From Chondromyces crocatus (GTDB lineage Bacteria; Myxococcota_A; Polyangia; Polyangiales; Polyangiaceae), in assembly GCF_001189295.1 (NCBI RefSeq), contig NZ_CP012159.1:10807856-10871855 (forward strand): a DNA stretch of 64,000 bases, read 5' to 3'. Shown here piece by piece: positions 44,073 through 51,665 of this stretch. Position numbers and translations under genes: made by a program. The notes beneath the pieces were generated by a model. The model was given only the letters and a program-made list of their open reading frames with translations. It had not been told where the DNA came from and made no database searches. Each line of letters opens with the position of its first letter. The stretch's first letter is position 1.

Positions 44073-45047
44073 ATGTCTGCGGGCCGTGGCCTCGTCTTCG
44101 CGGCCCTGATCGCGCTCTCGGCATGCGGCGCACCAGCCGCGGAGCCGAGCGTCCCCGAGGCGCCCACGGCGTCGACCGCGGAGGCCCCTGCGGCCGCCAC
44201 GGATCCAGCCCCTGCGCCCACGCCTGCGCCCGCCGTGACCGACGACGCCCTCGGAGGCCGCCTCTACGATCGCTGGTACACGGGCAAGGACTTCGCCCCC
44301 GACAACGCGAAGACCGCCGACGCGATCGATGGGCGCGGTGGCCCCTTCGGCAACGGCTCGCTGGCGCGCGGTGATGGCGCGCCGTGGTCCAACGCCAGCG
44401 GGCACGACTACCGCCTCAAGAACCTGTTCGGCTGGGATCTCCGCGGCAGCGAAGGCATCGCCGGGCCGAAGTACCAGAACAAGAAGCAGGTGCTCGCGAA
44501 GAACCTGCTCTCCGGCAAGGAGTCGTTCGACGAGCTGCTCGCATGGCTCGACAAGGGGAGCCCCGAGACGCCGGCCTTCGGCCCGGTGCTCTCGCAGGAC
44601 GAGCTGCGCTCGCTCACGGCGTTCATCGTCGGCGTCCGCGACGGCAAGCTCCCGCACCCGGACCAGATCTGGACCCTGTCGGCTTCGACGCCAGGAAACT
44701 ACACGCTGAAGAGCGGCGGAGACGCCACGCGCGGCGCACAGATCATCAAGGAGCGCTGCGTGCGCTGCCACGGCGCCGACGGCACGGCGATGCTGTTCGA
44801 CGACGACGAGTACTCGCTCGGGACCCACTCGCGCCAGAAGGCCTACGAGGACTGGGCCAAGATCCTGAACGGCCAGCCCGGCACCAAGATGGGCCGGCAG
44901 GTCAAGGGCGCCACGGCGCAGGAGATGGCGCAGGAGATCCTCGACATCTTCGCGGCCCTCTGCGACCGCAAGGCCTTCCCGAAGGGGAGCGCCAAGGGTG
45001 CCGACGTGGCCGACAAGGACCCGCGCTGCGGCGCCTACCTGCGCTGA
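44073..45047 (+). CDS. Cytochrome-c-like lipoprotein
   Basis: The 324-residue product has a signal peptide ending ALSAC (Cys18) and an Ala/Pro/Thr-rich linker (20-60). A first domain lacks a heme motif but resembles cytochrome folds (RLYDRWYTGKDF, FGNGSLARGDG). The second has one CVRCH heme-c site and KMGRQVKG, in which Met may be the axial ligand. It probably binds one heme on the outer face of the inner or outer membrane. ATG 44073 is chosen since the sequence from 43965 reads through basic residues before the signal peptide. The product is most likely an electron-transfer protein. Confidence 0.85.
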   Translation: MSAGRGLVFAALIALSACGAPAAEPSVPEAPTASTAEAPAAATDPAPAPTPAPAVTDDALGGRLYDRWYTGKDFAPDNAKTADAIDGRGGPFGNGSLARGDGAPWSNASGHDYRLKNLFGWDLRGSEGIAGPKYQNKKQVLAKNLLSGKESFDELLAWLDKGSPETPAFGPVLSQDELRSLTAFIVGVRDGKLPHPDQIWTLSASTPGNYTLKSGGDATRGAQIIKERCVRCHGADGTAMLFDDDEYSLGTHSRQKAYEDWAKILNGQPGTKMGRQVKGATAQEMAQEILDIFAALCDRKAFPKGSAKGADVADKDPRCGAYLR

Positions 45048-45053
45048 CCCCGA

Positions 45054-45080
45054 GGCGGTGAGGGGTGCTTCCTCACCGCC
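45054..45080. terminator. Perfect 10-bp-stem hairpin
   Basis: GGCGGTGAGG (45054-45063) and CCTCACCGCC (45071-45080) are exact complements around GGTGCTT, between convergent stops at 45047 and 45090. Confidence 0.65.
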
Positions 45081-45089
45081 ACGACCACA

Positions 45090-45653
45090 TCACCGCAACA
45101 GCAGCTCCGGCCCTGGGGGACCGAGCGCCTCCACCTTCACATCCACCCACCCTGCGGCCACCCGCAGGCGCTCGGCCACCTTGGTCAACACCGACCAGGA
45201 GTTCATGCAGCGGAGCACGCACGCGGGCCCTGGCTTCGCGGCCGGCATCCCCGCATCGCCACGCTGGCAGGCGTCGATGGCGTCCCGGTAACGGACCGCA
45301 GCGCGGCTCACCGCTTCGGCTTCCTCGAACGTCTTTCCTTGCTCGTCGGGCGGCATCGTCACGCCGGCCAGCGCGCCGACCTCGACCGCCGCCTCACGGC
45401 ACGCATCCCACCGCGCGTCGACCCACACGGCATCGGCGTCGCTCTCCGGCGCGATCCGCTCGTGGAACGGCCGCAGCTTCTCGAACGGCCCGTTGACGAT
45501 CGCCGCCACGCTCGCATAAGCGCGCTTTCGCCGATCGATCCAGCCCTCCTTCTGGGCACAGGCCGCCACGAGACAGGCCAGGAGCCCCACGGCGAGCACT
45601 CGACCTGCACACCGTCGAAGGCGATCCCCACGGCTGCTTCCCTGCACCTTCAT
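45090..45653 (-). CDS. Predicted lipoprotein, unknown
   Basis: The 187-residue product has a basic N-terminus and a signal with LVAACAQKEG lipobox. The rest is helical (WIDRRKRAYASVAAIVNGPFEKLRPFHERI, FEEAEAVSRAAVRYRDAIDACQ) and holds four Cys (MPPDEQ region excluded), including CVLRC near the end. No family is recognised. It starts 10 bp after the stop of rsmE on the same strand, so it is probably transcribed with the prmA-rsmE pair. Start 45653 is chosen by signal peptide position. Confidence 0.75.
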   Translation of the reverse strand: MKVQGSSRGDRLRRCAGRVLAVGLLACLVAACAQKEGWIDRRKRAYASVAAIVNGPFEKLRPFHERIAPESDADAVWVDARWDACREAAVEVGALAGVTMPPDEQGKTFEEAEAVSRAAVRYRDAIDACQRGDAGMPAAKPGPACVLRCMNSWSVLTKVAERLRVAAGWVDVKVEALGPPGPELLLR

Positions 45654-45663
45654 GGCCTCACGC

Positions 45664-46428
45664 TCACCCGACGGCATCTGCGCGCTCCTGTGCATCATCG
45701 TCCAGCGCGAGAAGCGCCCCGAGCGCTGCAGCGCAGACCGTCTCGGTCCTCAGCGTGAACCTCCCCAGCCTCACCCGAACGAACCCCGCGGACGAGCAGG
45801 CGTCCATCTCCTCCTCCGAAAGGCCCCCCTCTGGACCCACCAGCAAGGCGATCCCTCGACGGCCTCCCGCATCGCCCAGCATTCCGCCGAGCCATGTCCC
45901 CAGCGAGCGCTCCGCGCGAGGATCGAGACACACCGCAGCCTCCCCGTCGAGGGCCTCGAGCACCTCCGTGAGCGGCAGCGGCCCCTCGATGCGCGGCGCA
46001 TCCCCCCGACCGCACTGTCTCGCCGCCTCGACCGCGACGCGACGCCACCGCCCTCCTCGGTCCCCCTGCGGTCGCGCCACGCAGCGCGCGCTCAGCGCGG
46101 CGACCACGCGCGTCGCCCCCAGCTCGGTCGCATCCCGGATCACCGCGTCCAGCTTGTCCCCCTTGCCCACGCACTGGATCAAGGTCACGGCACGCCGGGG
46201 CACGAGCGACGCGGCGCGCACGACGTCGATCCGCGCGGCGGAGGGCCCTTTTCCGGAACCGACCAGCAGCGCCTCCGCCTCCAGCGCGCGCTCCGGGTCG
46301 AAGGCCAGGAACCGCTCCCCCTCCCGCAGCCTGTGCACACGGCTCACGTACCGCGCCACCTCGGGCGACAGCGGCACGAGCCCCGGCGCAAGCGAGGTGA
46401 GCGGCACACGCAGCAAGCCCTGACGCAT
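45664..46428 (-). CDS. rsmE: 16S rRNA m3U1498 methyltransferase
   Basis: The 254-residue SPOUT-class RNA methyltransferase has an N-terminal PUA-like domain (LRVPLTSLAPGLVPLSPEVARYVSRVHRLREGERFLAFD) and a trefoil-knot domain. The knot shows the RsmE marks: LIQCVGKGDKLDAVIRDATELG, LLVGPEGGLSEEEMDACSSAGF, and VRLGRFTLRTETVCAAALGALLAL. It methylates N3 of U1498 in 16S rRNA. It follows prmA by 13 bp on the same strand, a pairing seen in many bacteria. Start 46428 follows no strong Shine-Dalgarno sequence, which is consistent with coupling. Confidence 0.95.
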   Translation of the reverse strand: MRQGLLRVPLTSLAPGLVPLSPEVARYVSRVHRLREGERFLAFDPERALEAEALLVGSGKGPSAARIDVVRAASLVPRRAVTLIQCVGKGDKLDAVIRDATELGATRVVAALSARCVARPQGDRGGRWRRVAVEAARQCGRGDAPRIEGPLPLTEVLEALDGEAAVCLDPRAERSLGTWLGGMLGDAGGRRGIALLVGPEGGLSEEEMDACSSAGFVRVRLGRFTLRTETVCAAALGALLALDDDAQERADAVG

Positions 46429-46441
46429 CCGTCGCGCCTGC

Positions 46442-47350
46442 TCAGCCTGCGAACGCGATGGCGACCCACGCCGTGTCGGCCGCGGCAGCGTCTCCCCGAC
46501 GCCGTGTCTCCACGTGCCGGAGCCCGCGGGGCAGACCGAGGTAGCGCGCAACGATCTCGTCGTGCTCGCTCTCCAGGATCCCGGAGAGGATCAACCAGCC
46601 ACCTTTCGCGACGAGCCGCACCAGATCCTCGGCCATCGGCCGCAGCACCCGCGCCTCGATGTTCGCGACGACCCACGGAAACTCACGGGTGATGTCCTCG
46701 GTCGTCGCCTCGCGCGCCTCCACCCGATCACGGAGCCCGTTCCGCTCGGCGTTCTCCTCGACCACCTCGATCACGTCGGCATCGTTGTCCACGGCGACCG
46801 CGCGGCTCGCCCCGAGCTTCAGCGCGACGAACGCGAGGATCCCGCTCCCGGTGCCGACATCGAGCAGCTCCTTGCCCGAAAGTTCGTCCGCGTGGGCGTC
46901 GAGCAGCTCGGCCACCAGCGACGTCGTCGCGTGCAGCCCCGTCCCGAAGGCGCGCCCAGGCTCCAGCCACAGGACGTGCCCATCCGCGGGAGGGGTCGGC
47001 GCCTCGACCCACGGCGGGGCCACGGTGATCCGCGGCGTCAACGCGAACGGCGCGAAGTGCTCCTTCCACGCATCACGCCACGCATCCCCCACCACCTCCT
47101 CGATCCGCGGGGTCAGCGTCGCGTCGATCTCGCGCAGCGCCTCGATCGCCGACTCCGCCTCCGCGCGCTCGGCGAAGCTCGCCACGAGCGTCACCCGTCC
47201 CGCCCCGACCCCACGGAGCAGCGTCTGATCGTCACGCTCCTCCACGCCCGACGCCCCCAGCTCGAACAAGGTCGCGGCCAGCTCGTCCGACACCTCGGCG
47301 GACACGTCCACCACCACGAACGGATAACGCGGCTCCGATTCTGCACTCAT
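46442..47350 (-). CDS. prmA: Ribosomal protein L11 methyltransferase
   Basis: The 302-residue product has an N-terminal substrate-recognition domain (YPFVVVDVSAEVSDELAATLFELGASGVEE), linker PPWVEAP, and a C-terminal class I methyltransferase with EPGRAFGTGLHATT, LLDVGTGSGILAF, AVAVDND and VVANIEARVL. The family trimethylates lysines and the N-terminus of L11. The NxxY-like motif reads NIEA here. Start 47350. It is upstream of rsmE in what is likely a translation-related operon; a metallophosphatase gene precedes it with a 10-bp gap. Confidence 0.95.
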   Translation of the reverse strand: MSAESEPRYPFVVVDVSAEVSDELAATLFELGASGVEERDDQTLLRGVGAGRVTLVASFAERAEAESAIEALREIDATLTPRIEEVVGDAWRDAWKEHFAPFALTPRITVAPPWVEAPTPPADGHVLWLEPGRAFGTGLHATTSLVAELLDAHADELSGKELLDVGTGSGILAFVALKLGASRAVAVDNDADVIEVVEENAERNGLRDRVEAREATTEDITREFPWVVANIEARVLRPMAEDLVRLVAKGGWLILSGILESEHDEIVARYLGLPRGLRHVETRRRGDAAAADTAWVAIAFAG

Positions 47351-47360
47351 CCAGACTTCC

Positions 47361-48059
47361 TCATATTTTTCCGCAATACCGCCGGCGGGAGGGCACCGAC
47401 ACGAGCACGTCGAGCCGGGAAGCTGCAGGCGGCACCATCTCGCCTTCGCGCAGCACCATCGCCGTCAGCCTTCCCCCGTACACAGCCCCCGTATCGATGC
47501 CCGTCGCCCAGGAATGAAGCTGCGGCTCGGGCTTGGCGTTGTGCCCGAACACGAGATGCGGCGGGCCGACGTACGTCTCCCCCCACAACCGCTTCCCACC
47601 GCGTCGCTCCACCGGCTCCCCATAGCGGCCCAGGCAGCGCACGTACATCAGGGTGTGCGGATCCTGGCGCTCGATCGGGAGTCCGGGCACGACCCCCGCA
47701 TGCACCACCCGGATCCCCTGCTCTGGCAGGTCGATCCAGTACGGCAGGGTCTCGAGCCAGGCCCAGTCCCGCTTGCGGAGCAGCCGCGCCGTCGCCTTCG
47801 ACATCTCGCCGAGCGGCTCCCCGCTGCTGTCCCCCTTCCCTGCGTGCCACCGGAGCAGCCGATCCTCGTGGTTGCCACGCACGGAGATGGCCCCGACCTC
47901 CCGCAACAGATCGAGGGTGCCGCACGGATCCGGTCCGCGCACGATCAGATCCCCCACCATCACCAGCCGGTCCGTCGCAGCCAGACCGATGCGCTCCAGC
48001 AGCGCAGCCAGCTCGTCCCGGCAGCCGTGAACATCCCCGACGATGATGGTGCGCGGCAT
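47361..48059 (-). CDS. PPP-family metallophosphatase (serine/threonine phosphatase or ApaH-like)
   Basis: The 232-residue product has all PPP signatures: GDVHGC, GDLIVRGPDP, VRGNHEDRLL, HAGVVPG, and FGHNAKP near the end. These bind two metals and cleave phosphomonoesters. Bacterial relatives act on phosphoproteins (relevant in a genome with many Ser/Thr kinases) or on diadenosine tetraphosphate; the sequence does not decide between them. Start 48059 is chosen because translation then begins MPRTIIVGDVHG. The gene precedes prmA by 10 bp. Confidence 0.9.
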   Translation of the reverse strand: MPRTIIVGDVHGCRDELAALLERIGLAATDRLVMVGDLIVRGPDPCGTLDLLREVGAISVRGNHEDRLLRWHAGKGDSSGEPLGEMSKATARLLRKRDWAWLETLPYWIDLPEQGIRVVHAGVVPGLPIERQDPHTLMYVRCLGRYGEPVERRGGKRLWGETYVGPPHLVFGHNAKPEPQLHSWATGIDTGAVYGGRLTAMVLREGEMVPPAASRLDVLVSVPSRRRYCGKI

Positions 48060-48173
48060 CTTGTGCGAAGTTGAGAGCTTACGCTCCCGGCTCTCCCGTG
48101 GATCGCTACCCCTTCCTCCGAGCGTCAGCCCGGAAAAGGGACGTCCCATCGTAGAACCATTTCGAGCAAGGCT

Positions 48174-49436
48174 CTACGGGGACTCGATCTTTGCCCGCTT
48201 CGGGATGACGACGATCCCGCCCTCGCTCACGTACCACTTCTTCTTGTCCTCCTCGAGGTTGAAGCCGATCTCCGTGCCCGGCGGGATTTCCACGTCCTTG
48301 TCGACGATGCAGCGCCTCAGCTTCACGTGTCGACCGATCTTCACGTCCTCGAAGAGCACGCACTCCTCGATGTGAGCGAACGAGTTCACACGAACCCTGT
48401 TCGACAGCACGCTCCGATGAATGCGCCCGCCTGAAATGATGCAACCGAGAGAGACGAGGCTCTCGGTGGCGATGCCCACGCGCGCGTTCGCCTCGTCACG
48501 GAAGACGAACTTGGCGGGTGGGTCGTGGCTGATGCCCGTCCGGATGGGCCAGTCCTTGTTGTAGAAATTGAACGCCGGCTGGATGCTCACCAGATCCATC
48601 TGGGCGGCCCAGTAGGCGTCGATGGTCCCGATGTCGCGCCAGTAACCGAGCCCCTCCTCACCAGGCACGCGGTTCTGGTGGAAGTCGTAGACGAAGACGC
48701 GGCTGCCCTTCACCAGCCGCGGGATGACATCCTTGCCGAAGTCGTGCGAGCTGGTCTCGCTGGCGGCGTCGGCTTCGAGCACGTCCAGCAGCGCGCGGGT
48801 CCGGAAGATGTAGTTGCCCATCGAGGCCAGGCACATCCCCGGGCGCCCTGGCATCTCGGGCGGGTCCTGCACCTTCTCGTGGAACGCGATGATGCGCCCC
48901 CCCTCGTCGACCTCGATCACGCCGAAGGAGCGCGCCTCCTCCTTCGAGACCGGGATGGCCGCGACCGTCACCTCTGCGTCGCGGACGAGGTGCGCCTGGA
49001 GCATCTGGCGCACATCCATCTTGTAGACATGGTCCCCGCCGAAGATGCACACGTTCTCGGGCGACTCGTCGGTGAGCACGTTCTGGGTCTGGTACACCGC
49101 GTCCGCCGAGCCCTTGAACCAGCTCTTCCCCGTGCGTTGCTGTGCCGGCACCGTCTCGATGAACGCGTCGAGGATGGATGAGAGACGCCACGAGCGCGCG
49201 ATGTGCTCGTCGAGCGAGCCGCTCTTGTATTGCGTCAGCACCTTGATCCGGTGCAGCCCGGAGTTGACGAAATTCGAGAGGACGATGTCGATGATCCGGT
49301 AGCGCCCTCCGAAAGGAACGGCCGGTTTGGCGCGCTCATAGGTGAGAGGACCGAGTCGACGCCCTTCGCCACCGGCGAGGATCATCACCAGGATCTTCGT
49401 TTGGTCGTAATCCGCTCGCAGGAGGTTCTCCGGCAT
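48174..49436 (-). CDS. glgC: Glucose-1-phosphate adenylyltransferase
   Basis: The 420-residue product makes ADP-glucose for glycogen. The N-terminal nucleotidyltransferase shows LAGGEGRRLGPLTYERAKPAVPFGGRYRIIDIVLSNFVNSG, and further GSADAVYQ, GGDHVYKMD and EVDEGGRII. The C-terminal left-handed beta-helix runs from about residue 300 (CIISGGRIHRSVLSNRVRVNSFAHIEECVLFEDVKIGRHVKLRRCIVD). No other glg gene is in the window. An in-frame ATG at 49457 is an alternative start; neither has a clear Shine-Dalgarno sequence. Confidence 0.95.
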   Translation of the reverse strand: MPENLLRADYDQTKILVMILAGGEGRRLGPLTYERAKPAVPFGGRYRIIDIVLSNFVNSGLHRIKVLTQYKSGSLDEHIARSWRLSSILDAFIETVPAQQRTGKSWFKGSADAVYQTQNVLTDESPENVCIFGGDHVYKMDVRQMLQAHLVRDAEVTVAAIPVSKEEARSFGVIEVDEGGRIIAFHEKVQDPPEMPGRPGMCLASMGNYIFRTRALLDVLEADAASETSSHDFGKDVIPRLVKGSRVFVYDFHQNRVPGEEGLGYWRDIGTIDAYWAAQMDLVSIQPAFNFYNKDWPIRTGISHDPPAKFVFRDEANARVGIATESLVSLGCIISGGRIHRSVLSNRVRVNSFAHIEECVLFEDVKIGRHVKLRRCIVDKDVEIPPGTEIGFNLEEDKKKWYVSEGGIVVIPKRAKIESP

Positions 49437-49862
49437 GGCGCCGAGAGGGTAACGCATCGAACGGCATCTCGGCGACCTGTCTGGTCGCGCTCACGCGCGA
49501 TGCGTTCTGCGCTGGGGAGGCAACGGAGCTTCATGTCCGGCAATGCCCGAGTGACGCTGGTCACGGGCCAAGGCCCTCGCGTTTCGGTGCCCCAGCGCGC
49601 TCGCGATCCATGCGCATGCGCCCTCGCGTGCCCACGCACCTTCGGCGCCTTCTCCTGCCGCCGACCGCGCCTTCTCCTGCCGCCGACGCGCGGCGCTGGG
49701 ACCTCGTACGCGGATGCCGCAGCGCTTCCCTCGTGGATGCCGCAGCGCTTCCGGAAGGCTGCCAGGCTCCGCCCACGATCCATCCCTCTTTACGCCCTGC
49801 ACGACCCCGTGTTAGCCGTGGGCCGGGTCTCCAGCCCGTTCCTCTGCTGCTCAGGAGATGTG
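49437..49862. other. 426-bp gap with two short direct duplications
   Basis: No gene is convincing. Two 20-bp copies of CGCCTTCTCCTGCCGCCGAC start at 49646 and 49668, and two copies of GGATGCCGCAGCGCTTCC start at 49712 and 49735. Promoters for the divergent glgC and the lipoprotein at 49863 must lie here but are not evident. Confidence 0.55.
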
Positions 49863-50564
49863 ATGAAGCTCCGAATCGGTCGACTCCTCGCCGCCAGCGT
49901 TATCGTCGCAGGTCTGATTGGGTGCGGAGGGGATGACGAGCCGTACACCCCGAAGCCGGCCCACAGCGGCGCCAAGCCCACCCTCCCGGCGGTCCCCACG
50001 CTGCCGACCAAGAAGAAGAAGGAGGGCGACGCCTACACCGTCTGGGGTGCGACCCACGACCTTCGCAGCCGCGTCCATTTCGAGGACATCAACGGCAAGA
50101 AGATCTCCCTCGTGGGGTACATCGTGAAGACCAACTTCGACGAGGCGCCCGCCTGCTCCGTCCACAAGACGGGCAAAGCAGACCCCCCCGAGTGCAAGGC
50201 CCCCGTCCCCATGTTCGCCATCGCCGACGAGAAGGGCGAGACCAAGGACATGATCCAGGTCATGGGCTTCGCGTCGAATTTCGCCCAGCTCTACACCATC
50301 ATCGAGGCGATCGATCGCTCCCCCCGTGGCAAGGAGAGCGAGGTCGCCCTCGACGACGAGTTCTGGGGCACCAAGGTCCCGAACCCCGTGCCGAACGTGG
50401 GCGCCAAGGTCAAGGTCACCGGCATCTACGGCACGACCTTCACCAAGTCGTCCAGCGGCGCCGCCGTGGACCCCAAGTACGGCATCATGACGGCCGAGTC
50501 GATCGAGTACCTCGAGCCGCCGCCCGAGAAGACCTACCTCCCCGGCATGAAGCGGAAGCCCTGA
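49863..50564 (+). CDS. Predicted lipoprotein, unknown
   Basis: The 233-residue product has lipobox AGLIGC (Cys21) and a Pro/Lys linker (PTLPTKKKKEGD). A beta-rich domain follows with HFEDINGKKISLVGYIVKTNFDEAPACSVHKTGKADPPECKAPVP; two Cys flank a Lys-rich loop and may bond. The C-terminal KVKVTGIYGTTFTKSS..YGIMTAESIEYL suggests an OB-like strand order. I do not recognise the family. AGGAGATG lies just upstream of ATG 49863. It is possibly an envelope protein conserved in Polyangiales. Confidence 0.82.
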   Translation: MKLRIGRLLAASVIVAGLIGCGGDDEPYTPKPAHSGAKPTLPAVPTLPTKKKKEGDAYTVWGATHDLRSRVHFEDINGKKISLVGYIVKTNFDEAPACSVHKTGKADPPECKAPVPMFAIADEKGETKDMIQVMGFASNFAQLYTIIEAIDRSPRGKESEVALDDEFWGTKVPNPVPNVGAKVKVTGIYGTTFTKSSSGAAVDPKYGIMTAESIEYLEPPPEKTYLPGMKRKP

Positions 50565-50572
50565 TCCCGACC

Positions 50573-50600
50573 AGCGCGCGCGTCCCAGCGAGCGCGCGCT
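50573..50600. terminator. GC-rich hairpin between convergent genes
   Basis: AGCGCGCGC (50573-50581) and GCGCGCGCT (50592-50600) are exact complements around a 10-nt loop, between stops at 50564 and 50643. Confidence 0.6.
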
Positions 50601-50642
50601 CCCGCACTCCCTCGCGAAAACGACCTCACGCATCCCGGGGAG

Positions 50643-51092
50643 TCACCCCGGAAAGCTGGCAGCGTTGCTCTCCGTGAGCTCCTGGGCGGCCTCCAGGACG
50701 GCCTCCGCGAGCAAGCGCTGCGCGCTCTCCTGAGCATCGGGAGCGCTTTCCGCGGGAGCGCTCTCCAGCCGCACGAGGGACGTCGGTCCATCCCCGGTCA
50801 GCGTGTCGAAGATGCCTGGCTCGGCGCGGTACTGGTCCTCCATCACCACGATGGCGAACGGAGGCCGCCGGAAGCCGCGCCGCAGCACGCTGGGCTCGCA
50901 GGCCTGCACGGTCACCGACAGCCGTTCGGCCACATCACGCCAGGTCGCGACGAGACCTTCCGGACAGCCCACCAGGAGCACGAGCGAATCCGCCCGGTCA
51001 CTCACACCCGGGCCTGCGCTCCCCGCACCCATGGCCGACGAGGGTAGACCAGAAGGACGGAGCGCATCCAAGAGAATCGAAAGCTCGCCCAT
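50643..51092 (-). CDS. Hypothetical protein, partner of winged-helix-like gene
   Basis: The 149-residue product begins MGELSILLDALRPSG and has one alpha/beta segment (SLVLLVGCPEGLVATWRDVAERLSVTVQACEP...PFAIVVMEDQY) that resembles a degenerate receiver-like or Rossmann half-domain. A helical, acidic C-terminus follows (QRLLAEAVLEAAQELTESN). It starts 2 bp after the stop of the preceding minus-strand gene, so the two are co-translated. No family is recognised. A small inverted repeat, CCGGGG/CCCCGG, overlaps its stop codon. Confidence 0.72.
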   Translation of the reverse strand: MGELSILLDALRPSGLPSSAMGAGSAGPGVSDRADSLVLLVGCPEGLVATWRDVAERLSVTVQACEPSVLRRGFRRPPFAIVVMEDQYRAEPGIFDTLTGDGPTSLVRLESAPAESAPDAQESAQRLLAEAVLEAAQELTESNAASFPG

Positions 51093-51094
51093 GC

Positions 51095-51448
51095 TCACGC
51101 GCCCGACCCCGCGCGTGTGATGCTCCAGCCGAAGCCTTCCTCCGACGAGATGAACCGGACATGACCGGCGACTTCCAGGGAGTCCACCAGCTCCTCTGCC
51201 TCGATCTCGGACAGCTCGAAGCGGTCGCAGAGGACGTCGCGAAAGCACGTCTTCCCCGGCACGTAGTCCGCATCCACGATCGGACCGAGCGCGCCGAGAA
51301 GGACCTCGGAGGCAAGCTCAGGCGTGACGACCTCCTGGACCACTTCGTCCGTGGACACGACGAACTCGTCCACGGTGTCCACCGTCTCGCTCGTCGTCTC
51401 GATCGTCTCGTCACCGAGCACGATGTTCTGGCCGCTGCTTTCGCGCAT
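51095..51448 (-). CDS. Small acidic protein with winged-helix-like C-terminus
   Basis: The 117-residue product has a highly acidic, Thr/Val-rich N-terminal half (ETIETTSETVDTVDEFVVSTD, residues 16-36). Its C-terminal half (about 70-112, CFRDVLCDRFELSEIEAEELVDSLEVAGHVRFISSEEG) reads like a winged helix-turn-helix with a final beta-hairpin. The acidity makes DNA binding doubtful; protein contact is as likely. GGAGG lies 4 bp before ATG 51448. The longer frame to 51727 overlaps the ClC gene on the other strand and is rejected. Confidence 0.72.
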   Translation of the reverse strand: MRESSGQNIVLGDETIETTSETVDTVDEFVVSTDEVVQEVVTPELASEVLLGALGPIVDADYVPGKTCFRDVLCDRFELSEIEAEELVDSLEVAGHVRFISSEEGFGWSITRAGSGA

Positions 51449-51665
51449 GCCTCCGCCCCTTCCTGATCCAGCGCTCCGTACCGCTCGAAACACGGAGGTG
51501 CTGAACACCTCGGTGCCCTCTGGAGCCGTCCCCGCACGAACGCAAGGGGGGGTCCTGAAGAGGAAACCTTTTTGAGGCCGTACTTCCGTCTGCCCCGGGT
51601 CCCTTTTCCGCGCTAGGACACGGAGGACCGCGTCAGCACGGCGCGGTCTCAGAAGCCTTCTCACG

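Noticed and set aside
49491-49802. Small minus-strand frames between glgC and the lipoprotein gene
   Set aside because: Their repeats come from short direct duplications, composition is Arg/Gly/Ala noise, and no ribosome-binding site is seen.
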